Part shown: positions 20,704 through 32,870 of the stretch, piece by piece
Numbering within the stretch: position 1 is the first letter of the stretch
Layout of the letters: each line of letters starts with the position of its first letter
NCBI GenBank assembly: GCA_035222895.1
Contig: JAVYIG010000646.1
Location: 434,001 to 498,000 of the forward strand
Length of the DNA stretch: 64,000 nucleotides
Direction: 5' to 3'
From: Strongylocentrotus droebachiensis
Lineage: Eukaryota > Echinodermata > Echinoidea > Camarodonta > Strongylocentrotidae
The notes under the pieces: model-generated
Told to the model about the DNA's origin: nothing
Database searches by the model: none
What the model saw: only the letters and a program-made list of their open reading frames with translations
Position numbers and translations under genes: made by a program

Positions 20704-21316
20704 ACTAGGTTGTGAGTACGGATATAACGCTGGCACTATAATGGTTCATGTCTTTCACTTTATAATAGAATGTTCTTCCTTGAATGAAAAATCGTTGAGC
20801 AAATTTGTCTTAATGTAGAATCTTCGACACGTTTTTTCATACCAGGGGTGGATCAAGTGTAGGGTGGAGCAGATGCATTCTCTATCTCTTTGCAAGCTAG
20901 AAAATTAAACATTACAAATAAAATAAAGGACCCCCTCTTCTCCCCTCAACAAAAAACAACAAAAACAAGGGGGGAAGCTGAAATTGTATAATCGCAGCAC
21001 AGAAGCTATTTAACCCATTGATTACTGAATTGTATAGGTCCTATAGGCTTAAATAAATAAATAAAAAACACAGGAACCACCATGTTCCCGTTAGCAACGT
21101 GTTAAAAAAAGATGACCTGACTATGAAGGGTCCGATTTCCCAGCCTAAAGCCAATAGAGCTTCTATGGGACGACAGCACTCAACGTTTCCTTTGCAGTTC
21201 AAGTACAATACCATCCCCTTTAAAATCAATACACTGAAGTTTGATACGCTTCTTGCCTTATCTTAATGCGATGTGAACATGTTCATTTACCTTATCCTTC
21301 CCACACAATATAATAG
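20704..21316. other. no recognised feature
   Basis: Contains a possible worn transposon start ACCAGGGGTGGATCAAG at 20841. A minus-strand frame at 21041-21229 lacks splice support. Otherwise nothing is seen. Confidence 0.35.
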
Positions 21317-21520
21317 AGGAGCCGCGATAGCTCAGTCGGTACAGTTATCTGCTGACCCGGGTTCGAAACCAAGTCGATGCGCTAGTGGCCTTTCGGTAAG
21401 GCAATAACCCTCATTACCAGGTCTCTCGGAGAGAACCTTAAGCCGTCGGTCTTCTGGTTGCTTACTAACAAGCATTTATTGCTTTCTTAGCTGTCAGGTA
21501 AAATAACCACCACCACCACT
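21317..21520 (+). mobile_element. tRNA-derived SINE with shortened head
   Basis: The A-box ATAGCTCAGTCGGTACAG and B-box GGGTTCGAAACC are closer together than in a tRNA, so the anticodon arm is deleted. The body GGCCTTTCGGTAAGGCAATA, TCTCTCGGAGAGAACCTTAA and GCCGTCGGTC matches the 5819 family. The end is an (ACC)n run. Confidence 0.8.
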
Positions 21521-21717
21521 ATAATGGCATGTCAGGCAATGGGCAATTGTGTTTGCATTTCATTGTAGTTGGTTGGTGTGTCTGTTTGTCTTAATATTGC
21601 CTTTTTAGTGAATTACCAGAGTGGCACACTGCACTCTCCTCGAAAGAGATTGATAGATAGGACGTACATGTATAATCATAATCATAATAATAATCACAAC
21701 AATAATGCATTATTAAT

Positions 21718-21796
21718 ATGTCTTGCTTTCCCAGGGTAGTCTAATAAGTACTAATCTTCTTCTCCCCGACGGCCCTACAATCATAGTTTATACAGA
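21718..21796 (-). mobile_element. SINE tail fragment
   Basis: TGTCTTGCTTTCCCAGGGTA, then TTCTTCTCCCCGACGGCCCT and ACAATCATA match 50070-50158, which ends in the ACCCCGGCTTTAG motif also found in the tRNA-Ser-like SINE at 11350. Only the 3' portion is present. Confidence 0.6.
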
Positions 21797-21800
21797 TAAC

Positions 21801-21822
21801 TATATATATATATATATATATT
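21801..21822. repeat. (TA)n microsatellite
   Basis: Eleven TA units immediately follow the SINE tail fragment. Confidence 0.9.
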
Positions 21823-22357
21823 TAAATGGCTATAGTGTTTAGTGTTGTGCAGGGGGAAAAGAGCATACATTTCACTGCCCATAATGCATACAAAACCTTT
21901 AGAATAATGGTTCTTGTACTCAATCTAAATCAATGTTTTATCATACCTAAGGTTACGACCCTTTATTCTAAATAATGTGTCCTTTTTGCTATTGGTTCTA
22001 AAAGAAGACTTAGCGGGGTGTGTGGTTGCTGAGGTAAAGGATTAGGAGAATAAGCTTGAAGGCTCGTGATACGATCAGGATTAGTTGAGAGGTAGGGGTA
22101 ACGTTCAGCAAGACGTGAATAATTCAACCGCTTGATATGTATGTCATGTAAGCCTCGGGACTCGTGGATGATAAGAGTTTGTAGGATATAAATGAGCGGA
22201 GTGTGGGATGTAGGCGTATAGAGAAAGACAGAGACCGGATAAATTGGGTTAGGAAGAGCGCGGACAGAGAGTTATGTGGCACGACGTACATCCTTTGTCA
22301 AGGAAGATCTTGTTTGTTATATTCCTCTCAAAACAACATAAATCTAACAAATATATA

Positions 22358-22562
22358 TAATAATATTCCGTGTTTATATAGCGCTCAATACATCGATCCA
22401 ACGATGTGTCTAAGCGCTTAATACAGATATATTATTACCCCGGTCATCGGATTCAGGCTTACCCGCACACAATGTATGCACATTTCCCACTCCTTGGGGA
22501 GCATTCCAGCCAGTCGCCATTTTACAAGCGCACACTTGCTCGTCCAACCACATGAACTTTCA
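22358..22562 (-). mobile_element. repeat F, LINE/SINE 3' end
   Basis: On the minus strand the order is GTGCGCTTGTAAAATGG, GCTGGAATGCTCCCCAAGG, GTGCATACATTGTGTGCG, CCGATGACCGGGG and then TAAGCGCTTAGACACATCGT with GAGCGCTATATAAACACGG. The same order is on the + strand at 47100. The last two motifs resemble LINE 3' ends. Confidence 0.7.
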
Positions 22563-22721
22563 CATCCTACCCGCGAAATTTGTAAATTTGCAATTTCTTA
22601 TATTTCCGTTCTTCTCAATGGCTGATACGTCATTAGCAGATCGGAAAGAGGTCACAAACAATTAGACTTTAATTTTGTATTGCTTTGCCTCACTATTTAT
22701 AAAGGCAAACAAACTAAATAA

Positions 22722-22792
22722 ACTGAGACTTGAACCCACGACTCTGAGATTGTATTACGCTGTCCTTACCGATTGAGCCAACGATGGGGTGA
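22722..22792 (-). mobile_element. tRNA-like SINE head
   Basis: On the minus strand TTGGCTCAATCGGTAAGGAC is an A-box region and GTGGGTTCAAGTC a B-box, in tRNA order and spacing. The 3' half does not pair well with the 5' end, so a functional tRNA gene is unlikely. Confidence 0.6.
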
Positions 22793-22930
22793 TGAAAAGT
22801 GATTCTGCATGATTTCTATAACCCTTTCACTCGCCCTAACGGTTACGTCATTGCTAGTGACGTAACATATCAGCCAATCAGATGACCGGAAATATTAGCA
22901 TTGGCAAACCTGTTTGGGAATAAAAAATTA

Positions 22931-23074
22931 GCTACCGGGTACCCATGTAACACCTGGGTGGAGAGAAGCAAGTGCAGGTAAACAAAATCTTACCAAAGGA
23001 TATTAGTGCCGTGTCGGGATTCGAACCCTCGACCACCAGTCAAGAGCCTTAAACCACTCGACAATGACACTCCC
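22931..23074 (-). mobile_element. tRNA-Ser-like SINE, head and body
   Basis: The minus strand reads AGTGTCATTGTCGAGTGGTT, AAGGCTCTTGACTGGTGG, GAGGGTTCGAATCCCGACAC and the body ACTAATATCCTTTGGTAAGA to GGTGTTACATGGGTACC. It matches the 11350 element but lacks its tail. Confidence 0.75.
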
Positions 23075-23202
23075 ACTTTAACAATCATAATACTAGTGAG
23101 GTAAAAGTAAAATATCGCCGTACAAGATAAACCAAGATAAATCAATTTTCCAGCAGGCAAACCCGCTTTCTATACATGGGTCGAGAGTTGCATATTCTTT
23201 GG

Positions 23203-23544
23203 AAGGCTCGTTCAGATAGGACGCGGTATATAGCCGCGGCGTTTTGCAGCGGTTTACCGCCCATAATTATCTGGATAAGCCTTATTCGTGGCGATGTTTT
23301 GCTCCAAGGTAAATGGTAATGTCTTTCTCAGATATGACGGAGTAAAAGTTGTTGATATAAATATGATCATCATTAGGTAAGTGTAATACGCTTTGGGCCT
23401 TATGGGAAAAGCGCGGTATAAGTAATAATAATAATAATACTTATCTGTCTGTTTTAGACCTTTGTTTGCGCATTTGGCAATAATTTATTTTACACCTTAA
23501 AACCCGTCGCGGTTTGCGTCTTTATAATTATCTAAACGAACCTT
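23203..23544. mobile_element. family A MITE with internal insertion
   Basis: It starts AAGGCTCGTTCAGATAGGAC and ends ATTATCTAAACGAACCTT with CCGTCGCGGTTTGCGTC just inside. The middle is not the family core: it carries GGAAAAGCGCGGTATAAGT followed by (AAT)n, a LINE-type 3' tail at about 23385-23440. Confidence 0.6.
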
Positions 23545-24632
23545 AACATGTATTATTACGGCAGATGTGATTATGAATATTGCTGTTCTATCAATAAAAG
23601 GAACATCATCTTCTTTCACAATTTCGATGATTTAATAGCTCTCTCATTGTAAAATGATAAAGTTTACGGTATAAAACCATACGGGTCGATGACATTATAA
23701 CTTTACATTTTCACATTCGAGGGAAGAAGCTAAGATGGAATGATATGTGATGAAACGTCTGCATTTTTCATTGACGCATCCTCTTCAAACCGGTTGGGTA
23801 TGTATGTTGTTACCATGGAAACCTACCAAGCACACTCGTGGGGTATCTCGAGATCCTCAGATGGACTATGTATGAAACTCATAACACTTTCAAGGACTCA
23901 GTATGTCTCCCTATGATCCATTATTCATGGACTTCTTTTTAAACATGTCGACTGAGAATGGAGATTTTTTTACCCCCCGAAAGCTAACAATTCCTCAGTC
24001 AATTCCCCCGGTGTGTAATGATAGCGAATAGGAAGGGGACTTATCAGAGGTCCTTCTTCTTCTTTTTTTGGTATCATTAGAATTTTGTACATTTTATCAG
24101 AGCTGCCGAAAATGTGTTATTTCATTTTGGAAAACACAGTTGTTATTATTATGTAGATTTTTCTTGCTCTGTTCTTAGTAGTGATTCATAATGTTTATCA
24201 TATTTTCCGAACACTTTAATTTTTTTTCGTTTACATTCTTCGTTACCCGTTTTGTTTTAGATACATCTTATGCACATGACTATCCCCCGGTATAATGTAA
24301 TCACAGTCAGATGAATTCTATACTAATGCTTTGAGAACGATCGAACAACAATAACAACAGAATATGAATTTTGAATTTTAAAACAGTCATTTATGAGCGG
24401 CATAGAGGTAGATATGTGAGAATGATCAGTTGTACAAACAGGAAAAAAGTTAAAAGACATTTAAAAGAATATTTTAAAAGAGAGGGTAAGACTACATTAA
24501 AACCACAATCCGATAAAATTAATTGAAATGAGGGACACATACAATGCTCTAGAGAAACATTTTCACGCAAAGTTTTAAATTTACTTTACATGATTTGACA
24601 AACAACACACCTTGAGAATTTGATTCCCTAGA
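23545..24632. other. no recognised feature
   Basis: AT-rich sequence with T and A runs. No repeat family, exon or RNA gene is seen. Confidence 0.45.
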
Positions 24633-24800
24633 GAGAAACAGAGAGAGAGAGATTGAAAGGAGGAGGAAGGAGAAGGAAAAGAAAGAGAGAGAGAAAGGAG
24701 GAGGAAAGAGAAGGGAAAGAAAGAGAGAAAGGGGGGGGGGGGGAGAGAGAGAGAGAGAGGGGGGGGGGGGTGGAAGAAGAAGAAAAAAAGAAGATGAGGA
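24633..24800. repeat. polypurine tract with G runs
   Basis: (GA)n, (GGA)n and two long G runs at about 24730-24742 and 24760-24770. The open frames on both strands are repeat artefacts. Confidence 0.95.
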
Positions 24801-25129
24801 AAAACTCTCAAATTGTGATGGCCGAAGGGTGCGGTTCTAGTGTAATTGCTGCCTGTGGCGTGTATTAGAATATGAGTGTAGGGAGATGAAAGAGCTAGCA
24901 ATAGTTTGTAGGTTAATTCTTATTGATCGTCAGTGCTTGAATTTTTCACATGTTTATCCCTACGAGAGTCTGATCGATAACATTACTTCCATTCAAAATA
25001 ATATAATGTGGGGACAAAAAGATAAGAAAAATCTGACTACGTTTTACCATCTCATGTGTTCGTCTCTTATTAGCTTGTGGTACTATGTTTGCTTACTATA
25101 TTTTCTTTTACAAGAAGAAGACAAATAAG

Positions 25130-25172
25130 AAGACAGAGGATAAGAAAAAGAAGAAGAAGAAGAAGAAGGATA
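25130..25172. repeat. (AAG)n microsatellite
   Basis: AAGAAGAAG units end in GGATAATGATTAATGATTAA. Confidence 0.9.
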
Positions 25173-25255
25173 ATGATTAATGATTAATTTAATTTATTGT
25201 TGATGTTCTAGCTGTTATTATAAATAATATCATTATTAGACAAACAAAATCAAAC

Positions 25256-25540
25256 GCAATAATAATTTTTTGTCAAAATGTGATTTATATATGTACATAT
25301 TATAACAAACCTAATGTTTCTATAATAAAGTATTATGAATTTAAAGAATTATCCTAACTTTCTGTGACAAAGTGCGAAAGACCGCCACCATAATACAATA
25401 TTTCAGAACCCAAAGGTGAATCACAGTATTTCAAACATACCCCGAAAAAGTGTATGAAATGTTTTTGTTCGTGTTTTCCCCTTTAGACATATTCCATATT
25501 ACCTATTTTCTTGTAAACGTTGTCTGCTGTTATGTATGTT
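25256..25540 (+). repeat. repeat G, copy 1
   Basis: It shares with 29078-29357 the blocks GTCAAAATGTGATT, AGACCGCCACCATAATACAA, ATTTCAGAACCCAAA, ACATACCCCGAAAA and TATGAAATGTTTTTGTTCGT in the same order and orientation. The level of divergence suggests an old duplication or two copies of one retroelement end. Confidence 0.8.
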
Positions 25541-27326
25541 TACTACTAAGTATGCTTACTACTTTATCCTTCCACTGTCCTGGGCGTTCTATAACATTTT
25601 TGTCACACCTTAAGAATCTTTTCTCTGACAGAGTTTGATCATGATTTTCATTAGCCACGCCAGCTTATATTACCGGCTCGTTTCCTGGTATATCGCTCGC
25701 TATGGTAACCTGATACGTCCATCTTGAGTCAACTAAATCATCCTCACACTTTTCACTCCCTATTCGAGACAACCCAACCGTTCCCTTTTCGTCCCCCCCC
25801 CAAAAAAAAAAAAATGAAATAATGAAAATAATGATAAAAAAATAACAGTAATCGCTTTACGGTCGCATCAGAAACTACGTCGCAGCTTTCCAAGATATTA
25901 CTAAAGCTTACTACTTTGTATCGTATGAATATTACGGTGTAGTGCACTTAAAAAAATATAATGTTCCACATAATTATGCATCAGTGCGCAAAGTCTAAAT
26001 TAATACACATCTGTTATACGTAAACAGCTACATCCATTCCGGTAGTATATTTGGAGACTCTCGTTATCAAAGACACGGAATATAATTGTGTCGAACACTT
26101 CTGCTTACATTTTAGCGCAAAGTTTCCGCCTAAAATAAGAATTTAAATTACACTGTGGTTCCTTTAACATCTGCACATTCTAAAAACCAAAATGTTAGGT
26201 CACCATTTTGGAAGGGCTAAGGAGAGACAACCAAATGTCAGATTAACACCTTTAACATGCTAGATATAACCTTCATTCTATTAGATCCAGCATGTTCAAA
26301 GTGTTAAAAAAATAGTCACTTCTCGGTACCTTCGAATAGAAACAAATTATAAATTGAGTTTATCAGAGTGCATCTACAAGGCCCGTTGCTTATGATTTAT
26401 AATCATGATAATGGAAAGAAACAGACAGTAATGTGCCATACGTCTGCAAGGTGTGCTATAGAGGATTTTAATCATTGCCATGCGAGACATCGTTGTGTCT
26501 GTGTTATTGCCTTTAATTTACGAGGTTAAAGTCTGTGTGTCTCTCCATACCCTAATGTGCTTTCTGCCTTGTCCAGTGAAATTTAAACACAATTCCTTTC
26601 CATAGTTACAATATATTATCTTTTAATATCTTTGATAAAACTGCAAAGGCTTTGGAAAAATCTACCAGCCGCAGTTTTTACATAGCCTTGTCCATTACCT
26701 CTGGAAATGCGCGAATAAACAGCGACCATTATCATAACGTTCTCGTAATCCGAAATTGATTTCTATTACACAAACCGTGGAGTACTGAAATGGCATTTGA
26801 CATGATTTCTCGAAAGCCTTTCCGATTGGGTTGACTTAATAAAGACTTTATTGAACACAATAAGTTTCCTTCATCGCTTTAGCGTATATTTGAACCATTA
26901 TGAAAGCTGTAAAATGCTTCACGTCTGCTTTCCCGAAACCATTAACAGTCATCGAAATCTGTATATTTATGTATGTGTATATAAATGTCCATACATCAAG
27001 CAAAAAGCACCCAGATCAAATCTAATTATTAGATGTCTAAGTTATTATTTGAAGAAAACAAAACATAAAGGTGATATTATTTTGCTTGTGAATAAACCAT
27101 TCGCATCCGTGTAGTATTTCATTACACAGCCGACCGTGTACAACTCATGCCGGTAAAACTACATTTCTCACATCACGAATCTGTTTCACACATTTGTGGT
27201 CATGTATATAAGCGGTGAAAAAATTACAAACCATAGAAAATAAACATTCAGGAATTTATTCATTAATTGCACCCATAGGCTGCTTTCAAACCTTCCGTCT
27301 GCCTTAATAATAAAGGAATCTGGTAC
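25541..27326. other. mostly unrecognised; one small hairpin
   Basis: At about 26245-26306 the motif AACACCTTTAACATGCTAG is followed by its imperfect inverse AGCATGTTCAAAGTGTT, and CCAAAATG/CATTTTGG lies just before. This may be a worn MITE. A C/A run is at 25793-25813. No gene is seen. Confidence 0.35.
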
Positions 27327-27467
27327 AATTTCAACTTCCAATCCCCTGCCCCACACCAGTGGAACAAACTCCCTGCTTTTCAGAGAAGCAGTACTTTATA
27401 CATTACTACTTCAAAAGAACATCTGAAAAATACCTTCCTAATTCTTCTTGATTTGATAATAGACTAA
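27327..27467 (+). pseudogene. LINE reverse-transcriptase C-terminal fragment
   Basis: The 46-codon frame reads FQSPAPHQWNKLPAFQR, then TTSKEHLKNTFLILL, and stops at TAA 27465. It matches the APxxWNxLP...KxHLKxxF pattern at the end of CR1/L2-type non-LTR retrotransposon polyproteins. The following GATAGCGCCTTGTG resembles the start of a LINE 3' region. The copy is 5'-truncated and has no partner endonuclease domain nearby. Confidence 0.65.
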
Positions 27468-29077
27468 AAGGGATAGCGCCTTGTGTCTTTTAGAAACAAA
27501 GTTAAGCTATATGTGTCCAATTATTGTAGCTATATCCATCATTATTCCTTTGAATGATGTCCTTCCATTTTGAGTTAAAATTTAGTTTTCTATGTGTACC
27601 AGCCTGTTGTATATTGTATTGTACTTTTCTTGATATCTTAATATCAATAACCTTTAACATATAAACAGCATCTTAGTAAATGTCACATAATATCCTCACC
27701 GTACTAACGGCTCAGTCCAGCACGACGTGTTATCCAATCATTGTCTTAGTTACCATGGTAACATGATTTCCCAGACTATCTCTGATGACACACTATTTAT
27801 TTGAACTCAAAGCTGTTATCAGGAAGCATTACCGACCTGCCATTACTTCGACGCTTTTGTAATAGATTCCACCATCTCCCTTATCTTATTTTTTCCATGT
27901 TGGTTTGAAAAATACTTCACTGTAAGAAGCAATATTGGGTTTTAAAACATGCCCAACATGACGGTAATTACGTGTACGACCAACTTCTAGGTTATTACAG
28001 TCCCAACCGGGGCAAAAGTTGATTGTTATTGGGCGAAATATTAATTAAGTTGGGCGTCAAATTGTCAAAAAGTCGATGGGACACATTTTAATTACTTTCC
28101 TGTTGTGATACTGTTATTAACCATTTCGTACAATGTTCCCTACCAAACAAAATATCCATAGAGATCAGTGACCACATTCTACACCGATATCCCATGTTCA
28201 TATGTAGTAGAATAACCATCATAGAACAACTAAATGTTAAATATTTGGATGTCTCAATATTATTTGGTGTTTTTATCTTATGCTTGTATTTACATCCGAA
28301 TCAGAATTTACCCATTTTGGAAAAACATTGGGGGACACTAATATTTTTTCATTGCAGATTTGAGTAACTTAAAAAACACGTAGACTTTTGATTCACATAT
28401 CAACTTAAAAACAGGTACAAGCTCCTTTTTTGTGGCGGACGACATAATTATATTGGTGGAGGGGAACAATTCTTGTATCATAATTTTTTTTTTTTAATCT
28501 GACTGTAGTAAATTGAGTAAATATCTGTTTACAACCGTGTTTCTATGAAGGGTTTGCTTTACCTTTTGAGGGGGTTGCAGGGATTTGCACGATGAAAATA
28601 TCAAAACTTGTATAAGGGCCAAACTGTTGTAAATGATCATAATTGCAAACTTTCCTAACCGTATGGCGACAAAGTATTTATTATTAGCCAAATTGAAGTC
28701 GCACTTCCCTTTTTCTCAGATTTGAATTTTGAAACTGGCCATGTTTTATTCACTTCATCTGTGGTGTACAAAATGAGGGTTTAAATGTTCACTCATTATT
28801 AGAAAACCACAGAGTCTTTCGATCTGAAATGTGGCACTTACTTCCATAAACCCATCTTGCTGTTTTACCTACATGTTTAGATACGTTCCTGAGTGCTTTC
28901 AAATCCATGATGGATGCCTGAAATGCATACCCCATAGCATCTTTCCTTAGGGCACCCTATAATTTCAGAACGATAATATTTCATTTTCTTGTTTCTATTT
29001 CATTTTTGCATTTGTCCACATACAACAACTGAATAACAAAGAAAATGTAAAAGTAAGGTATAATAGAAAATATGCAA
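27468..29077. other. no firm feature; one splice-like open segment
   Basis: A strong acceptor-like CTTCCCTTTTTCTCAG ends at 28719 and opens 20 codons to a stop at 28780, too short to call. Otherwise the sequence is AT-rich and unrecognised. Confidence 0.35.
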
Positions 29078-29400
29078 GCAATAATAATTTCTTGTCAAAA
29101 TGTGATTCATAATAACAAACCTAATATTTCTATAATATGGTATTATGAATTCAAAGTATTTTCCTATCTTTCTGTGGCAAAGTGCAGAAGACCGCCACCA
29201 TAATACAAGATTTCAGAACCCAAATGTGTATCACCATATCTGGATTTCAAACATACCCCGAAAAGTGTATGAAATGTTTTTGTTCGTGTTTTCCCCTGTA
29301 GATATATAATTCCTTATTACCTAATTTCTTGTAAATGTTGTCCGTTGTTATGTATGTGCTGGGGTAGGCCTCCCTGGAATAAATGGAATAAAATGAAATG
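29078..29400 (+). repeat. repeat G, copy 2, with A-rich end
   Basis: It matches copy 1 until TGTTATGTATGT at about 29357. It then continues GCTGGGGTAGGCCTCCCTGG and ATAAATGGAATAAAATGAAA. The A-rich imperfect repeat at the end suggests the 3' tail of a retroelement, which copy 1 lacks. Confidence 0.75.
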
Positions 29401-30114
29401 GATGTTTAGGGCTATGGATAGTATATGTCTAATAATTATGTAAATTTAATTTCCCCGTATTGAGTTTCTATATATACCTACCCGTGGGTTGTCAATACGG
29501 TTCTCTAGTATTAAGCCTAAGGCTTGAATATGAATATTTCATAGCATGAACTAGATTCAAATCTGCAAGCATGCATAATTTACAAATTAAAGCATTGGGC
29601 TGGTATCCTCCCTGTAAAATTTATGATATCAATCATTTTGCCGAATATACCTAAGAATTCTCATCAGCATACAACAATTTAGAATAAATTCCATCCCTAA
29701 AGAAAATTATACGAACTGCCTGGATACCTTCCAACCAACCGTACGCAGACCGTGATATTTGTATGCAGGACCTGTCGGCATCTGTTTCGTCTCCGCAAAA
29801 AATATGCCCTGTTTTTAACTTGTTGTCTTTTTAAATCACAATGAAATAAAGTCTCTTATTTTAACAGTTACTAATATAACAAGGACGACTGTACCGCTTG
29901 TCTAAGAACTGCATGCTTGGGGGGGGGGGGTGAGGGGCGTCAAGACACTAACAGAGAATGCCATTTGGTGTCGTAAAAACAGATAAATCATTGAGTTACA
30001 TGATTGGTTTTTACTGAATGTCTGAATAAATGCAAAGTTATAAAGTACAATTATTTCAAGAACATACCATTTAGGCCTAGCCTTCGGGCCATCAATAACA
30101 ACCTCAAGACTCCC

Positions 30115-30280
30115 AGATAAGAGAGCGAGAGATAGATAGAGAGATATATATATATAGAGAGAGAGAGAGTGAGATATATATAGAGAGAGAGAGAGGGGAG
30201 AGAGAGATAGAGAGAAAGACAGACAGAGAGAGAGAGAGAGAGGGGGAGAGAGAGAGAGAGAGAAAGAGAGACAGAGAGAC

Positions 30281-30327
<47 letters not shown>
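30115..30327. repeat. (GA)n tract with (TA) islands
   Basis: Over 200 bp of GA repeats are interrupted by GATATATATA and GACAGACAGA variants. The Ser/Leu and Leu/Tyr frames on the minus strand are artefacts. Confidence 0.95.
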
Positions 30328-30565
30328 CTGTGCAAATAATACCAGTGTTTGTCAGGACTACCGCTTCTACGGAGAATGAAATAAAATTCGTCAACAACAT
30401 CTCGCCCATACTGGACGCGTGGGCGGCCTTAGTGCGTTCACTCCTGCTTCGATGATATAACCCTTATACATGCTCTTCATCATGTTTCATTGAAATTGAA
30501 AAATGAATACCTTATGTCTCTTTCAACTAGATATATATATGTTCACAACAATCCTTGAACTATTT

Positions 30566-30790
30566 AGGTTTGTTCAGATATGTGCGGTAAACCGACGCAA
30601 AAGAACAGGAAACCCGCCGCGGTTCTTTTTACGTGTACATGGATGTCAACTGCGCGCAAGAAAGGACCTGCGCGCATTCACTTAGCTCTGTGTTATAACT
30701 AACATAAATGTGAAACGTACTACAGTGTCGTTATGTCATTTTTAAAAAGACGACCGCGGCTGTTTTTCCGCGTCATATCTGAACGAGCCT
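30566..30790 (+). mobile_element. family A MITE, well preserved
   Basis: Left end GGTTTGTTCAGATATGTGCG, right end CCGCGTCATATCTGAACGAG. The core GTCAACTGCGCGCAAGAAAG, GACCTGCGCGCATTCACTTA and GCTCTGTGTTATAA is the best-preserved version in the window and matches the unit of the tandem array at 36766. Confidence 0.8.
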
Positions 30791-30799
30791 ATGTTGGAA

Positions 30800-31400
30800 C
30801 TATGTTAGAAATGTATTGGATGTATGAATTAAGTCGACTATGTCGGAGGAAAGCATCGCTTCCTAAAAAAAACTCGTGACCAAAGCACATTTTTGATATT
30901 GCCCCTGCTCTCTTCACCTCATTCCAAACGACTGAAACATACGTTGTTAAGACACAATGGAAATTCCGAATATAAATCACTCGGAAGGGAGGGCTAGTTT
31001 GTAGAGAAGTTAAATATCAAGAATAGTGTAAAGTGCAGTATAGGTCCGCAACTAAATGGCGATGAAATTAATTTCAGAAAGGAACATGTGATTTGATTTC
31101 TAAACGAGGGGAACCATACAGCACTACGTATCAATCTCAATATACTGTTCAAACAGAGTAACATGGATGGTGCCCCAGGCTTCCATCTATTTTCTTTCCC
31201 TCAGATGACCTTTAACATGGCGGCAAACAGCGGGCTAGACTTGTTTAAGACAATTTGACAAATTGAGTTAAATCGTCTGCCTGTATATTTCCCATGCCTC
31301 CAAGTGAGCAAAGCTCTGTTCCTAGAGCGCTGTGGGGGTAATGAGAAAGGCAGCGAATGAAGAACGAAATAAGGAGATAGAAATTGTAATAGACAGAGGG
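30800..31400. other. no recognised feature
   Basis: No repeat or exon is supported. The minus frame at 30789-30980 lacks splice signals. Confidence 0.35.
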
Positions 31401-31477
31401 ATGAAGAGAGTTGAGAGAGGTAGAGGTTGAGTGTGGGTGTGTGGGTTAGGCCAAGGAGATAAATAATTTCTTGTATA

Positions 31478-31523
31478 CGATGTGTGGGTGTGCGTGTGTG
31501 CGTGTGTGTGTGTGTGTGTGTGT
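31478..31523. repeat. (GT)n microsatellite
   Basis: GTGTGT units with GTGTGC interruptions. The frames on both strands here are artefacts. Confidence 0.95.
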
Positions 31524-31814
31524 AAATGCATAGAGAGGGGTGTGGAGATAAAGGGAGGGGGGCCAGGAAGCTCAATAGGAAACAAGGCTATACAATATGA
31601 TGATACCTTGGACATTTTAATAGTTTTTCTCTTTATTTCGCGCAGTCTGAATGCGTTTGGTAGTACATAGAATTTTCGTGCACTCTTGTAGGGGGTACTA
31701 ATATGAAAACGTAGTTATCCAATCAGAGCAATTATATTATTGAATTTATAGTCTGCTTCGTGCAGCTGAGGGTACAAACTTCTCCCTCGATCTCTTTGGT
31801 CTCCTCTTCTTCCC

Positions 31815-31820
31815 GCCCTA

Positions 31821-31852
<32 letters not shown>

Positions 31853-32280
31853 ACTCTCTCTCTCTCTTTCTCTCTCTCCCCCTTATCGCCCTCCTCCTCT
31901 TCTTTCCGCCCCCCTCTTGCTCTATCACCCTCTCTCTTTCTCTCTCTTTCTCTCTGTCTCTCTCTGTCTCTCTATTTTCCGACTTCTCGCTCTATCACCC
32001 TCTCTTTCTTCGGTTAGTCTCACCCCTTCTCTCTAATCTTCTTTCCCCCCTTTCCGTTCTCTTTCTATCTCCTCCCCCTTTTCTTTATCGCCCCCTCTCT
32101 CTCTCCCTCTCTCAATCACCTTCACTCTCTTTATTTCTACCTATTTTACTCTCTATAAATATCTCTTGGATTCTCTATCTTTTTCTACACTCTTTTACTA
32201 CCACCCCCCCCCCTCCCCAACCCCTCCACCTCTATCTCTTCCTCTCTCTCCTCTCTCACTCTCTGGGGTTTTCTTATAGT
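31815..32280. repeat. long (CT)n polypyrimidine tract
   Basis: About 450 bp are pyrimidine-rich on the + strand: (CT)n, CCCTCT and TTTCT variants and a C run near 32205. It is the mirror of the polypurine minisatellite that follows 230 bp later. Confidence 0.95.
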
Positions 32281-32504
32281 GCCTTCTTTTGATTTCGTGT
32301 AATTTTAATGATTTAAAGATGGATGTGTACTTATGGAACTAATTGCACAGATAAACCCTTATCACATATATTGATACAGGTCTATTATGACTTTTATTTA
32401 CTTTGATTAACAAGAATTTGATAATTTGCAGGTAATTGATATTACCGTTATAAGAAAACACTGTGAGCCCTTTGAATAGGAAACAGAGGAAAACACAAAA
32501 ATGA

Positions 32505-32724
32505 GAGAGAGAGAGAGAGAAGGGGAGGGAGAGAGAGAGAGAGAGAGGGAGAGAAGAAGCGAGGGTGGGGAACGAGGAGAGAAGGGAGAATATAGAGCAA
32601 GAGCTACAGAATGAGAGAGGGAGAGAGAGAGAGAGAGAGGGAGGGAGAGAGGGAGAGAAGAAGCGAGGGTGGGGAACGAGGAGAGAAGGGAGAATATAGA
32701 GCAAGAGCTACAGAATGAGATAGG

Positions 32725-32755
<31 letters not shown>

Positions 32756-32826
32756 AGAGAGGGAGAGAAGAAGCGAGGGTGGGGAACGAGGAGAGAAGGG
32801 AGAATATAGAGCAAGAGCTACAGAAT

Positions 32827-32867
<41 letters not shown>

Positions 32868-32870
32868 GGA
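32505..32870. repeat. minisatellite, ~108-110 bp x 3, separated by (GA)n
   Basis: The block AGAAGAAGCGAGGGTGGGGA through GGAGAATATAGAGCAAGAGC and TACAGAATG occurs three times, starting near 32553, 32657 and 32766. Each is preceded by a (GA)n run of different length. The unique blocks are almost identical, so length change sits mainly in the (GA)n linkers. Confidence 0.9.
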
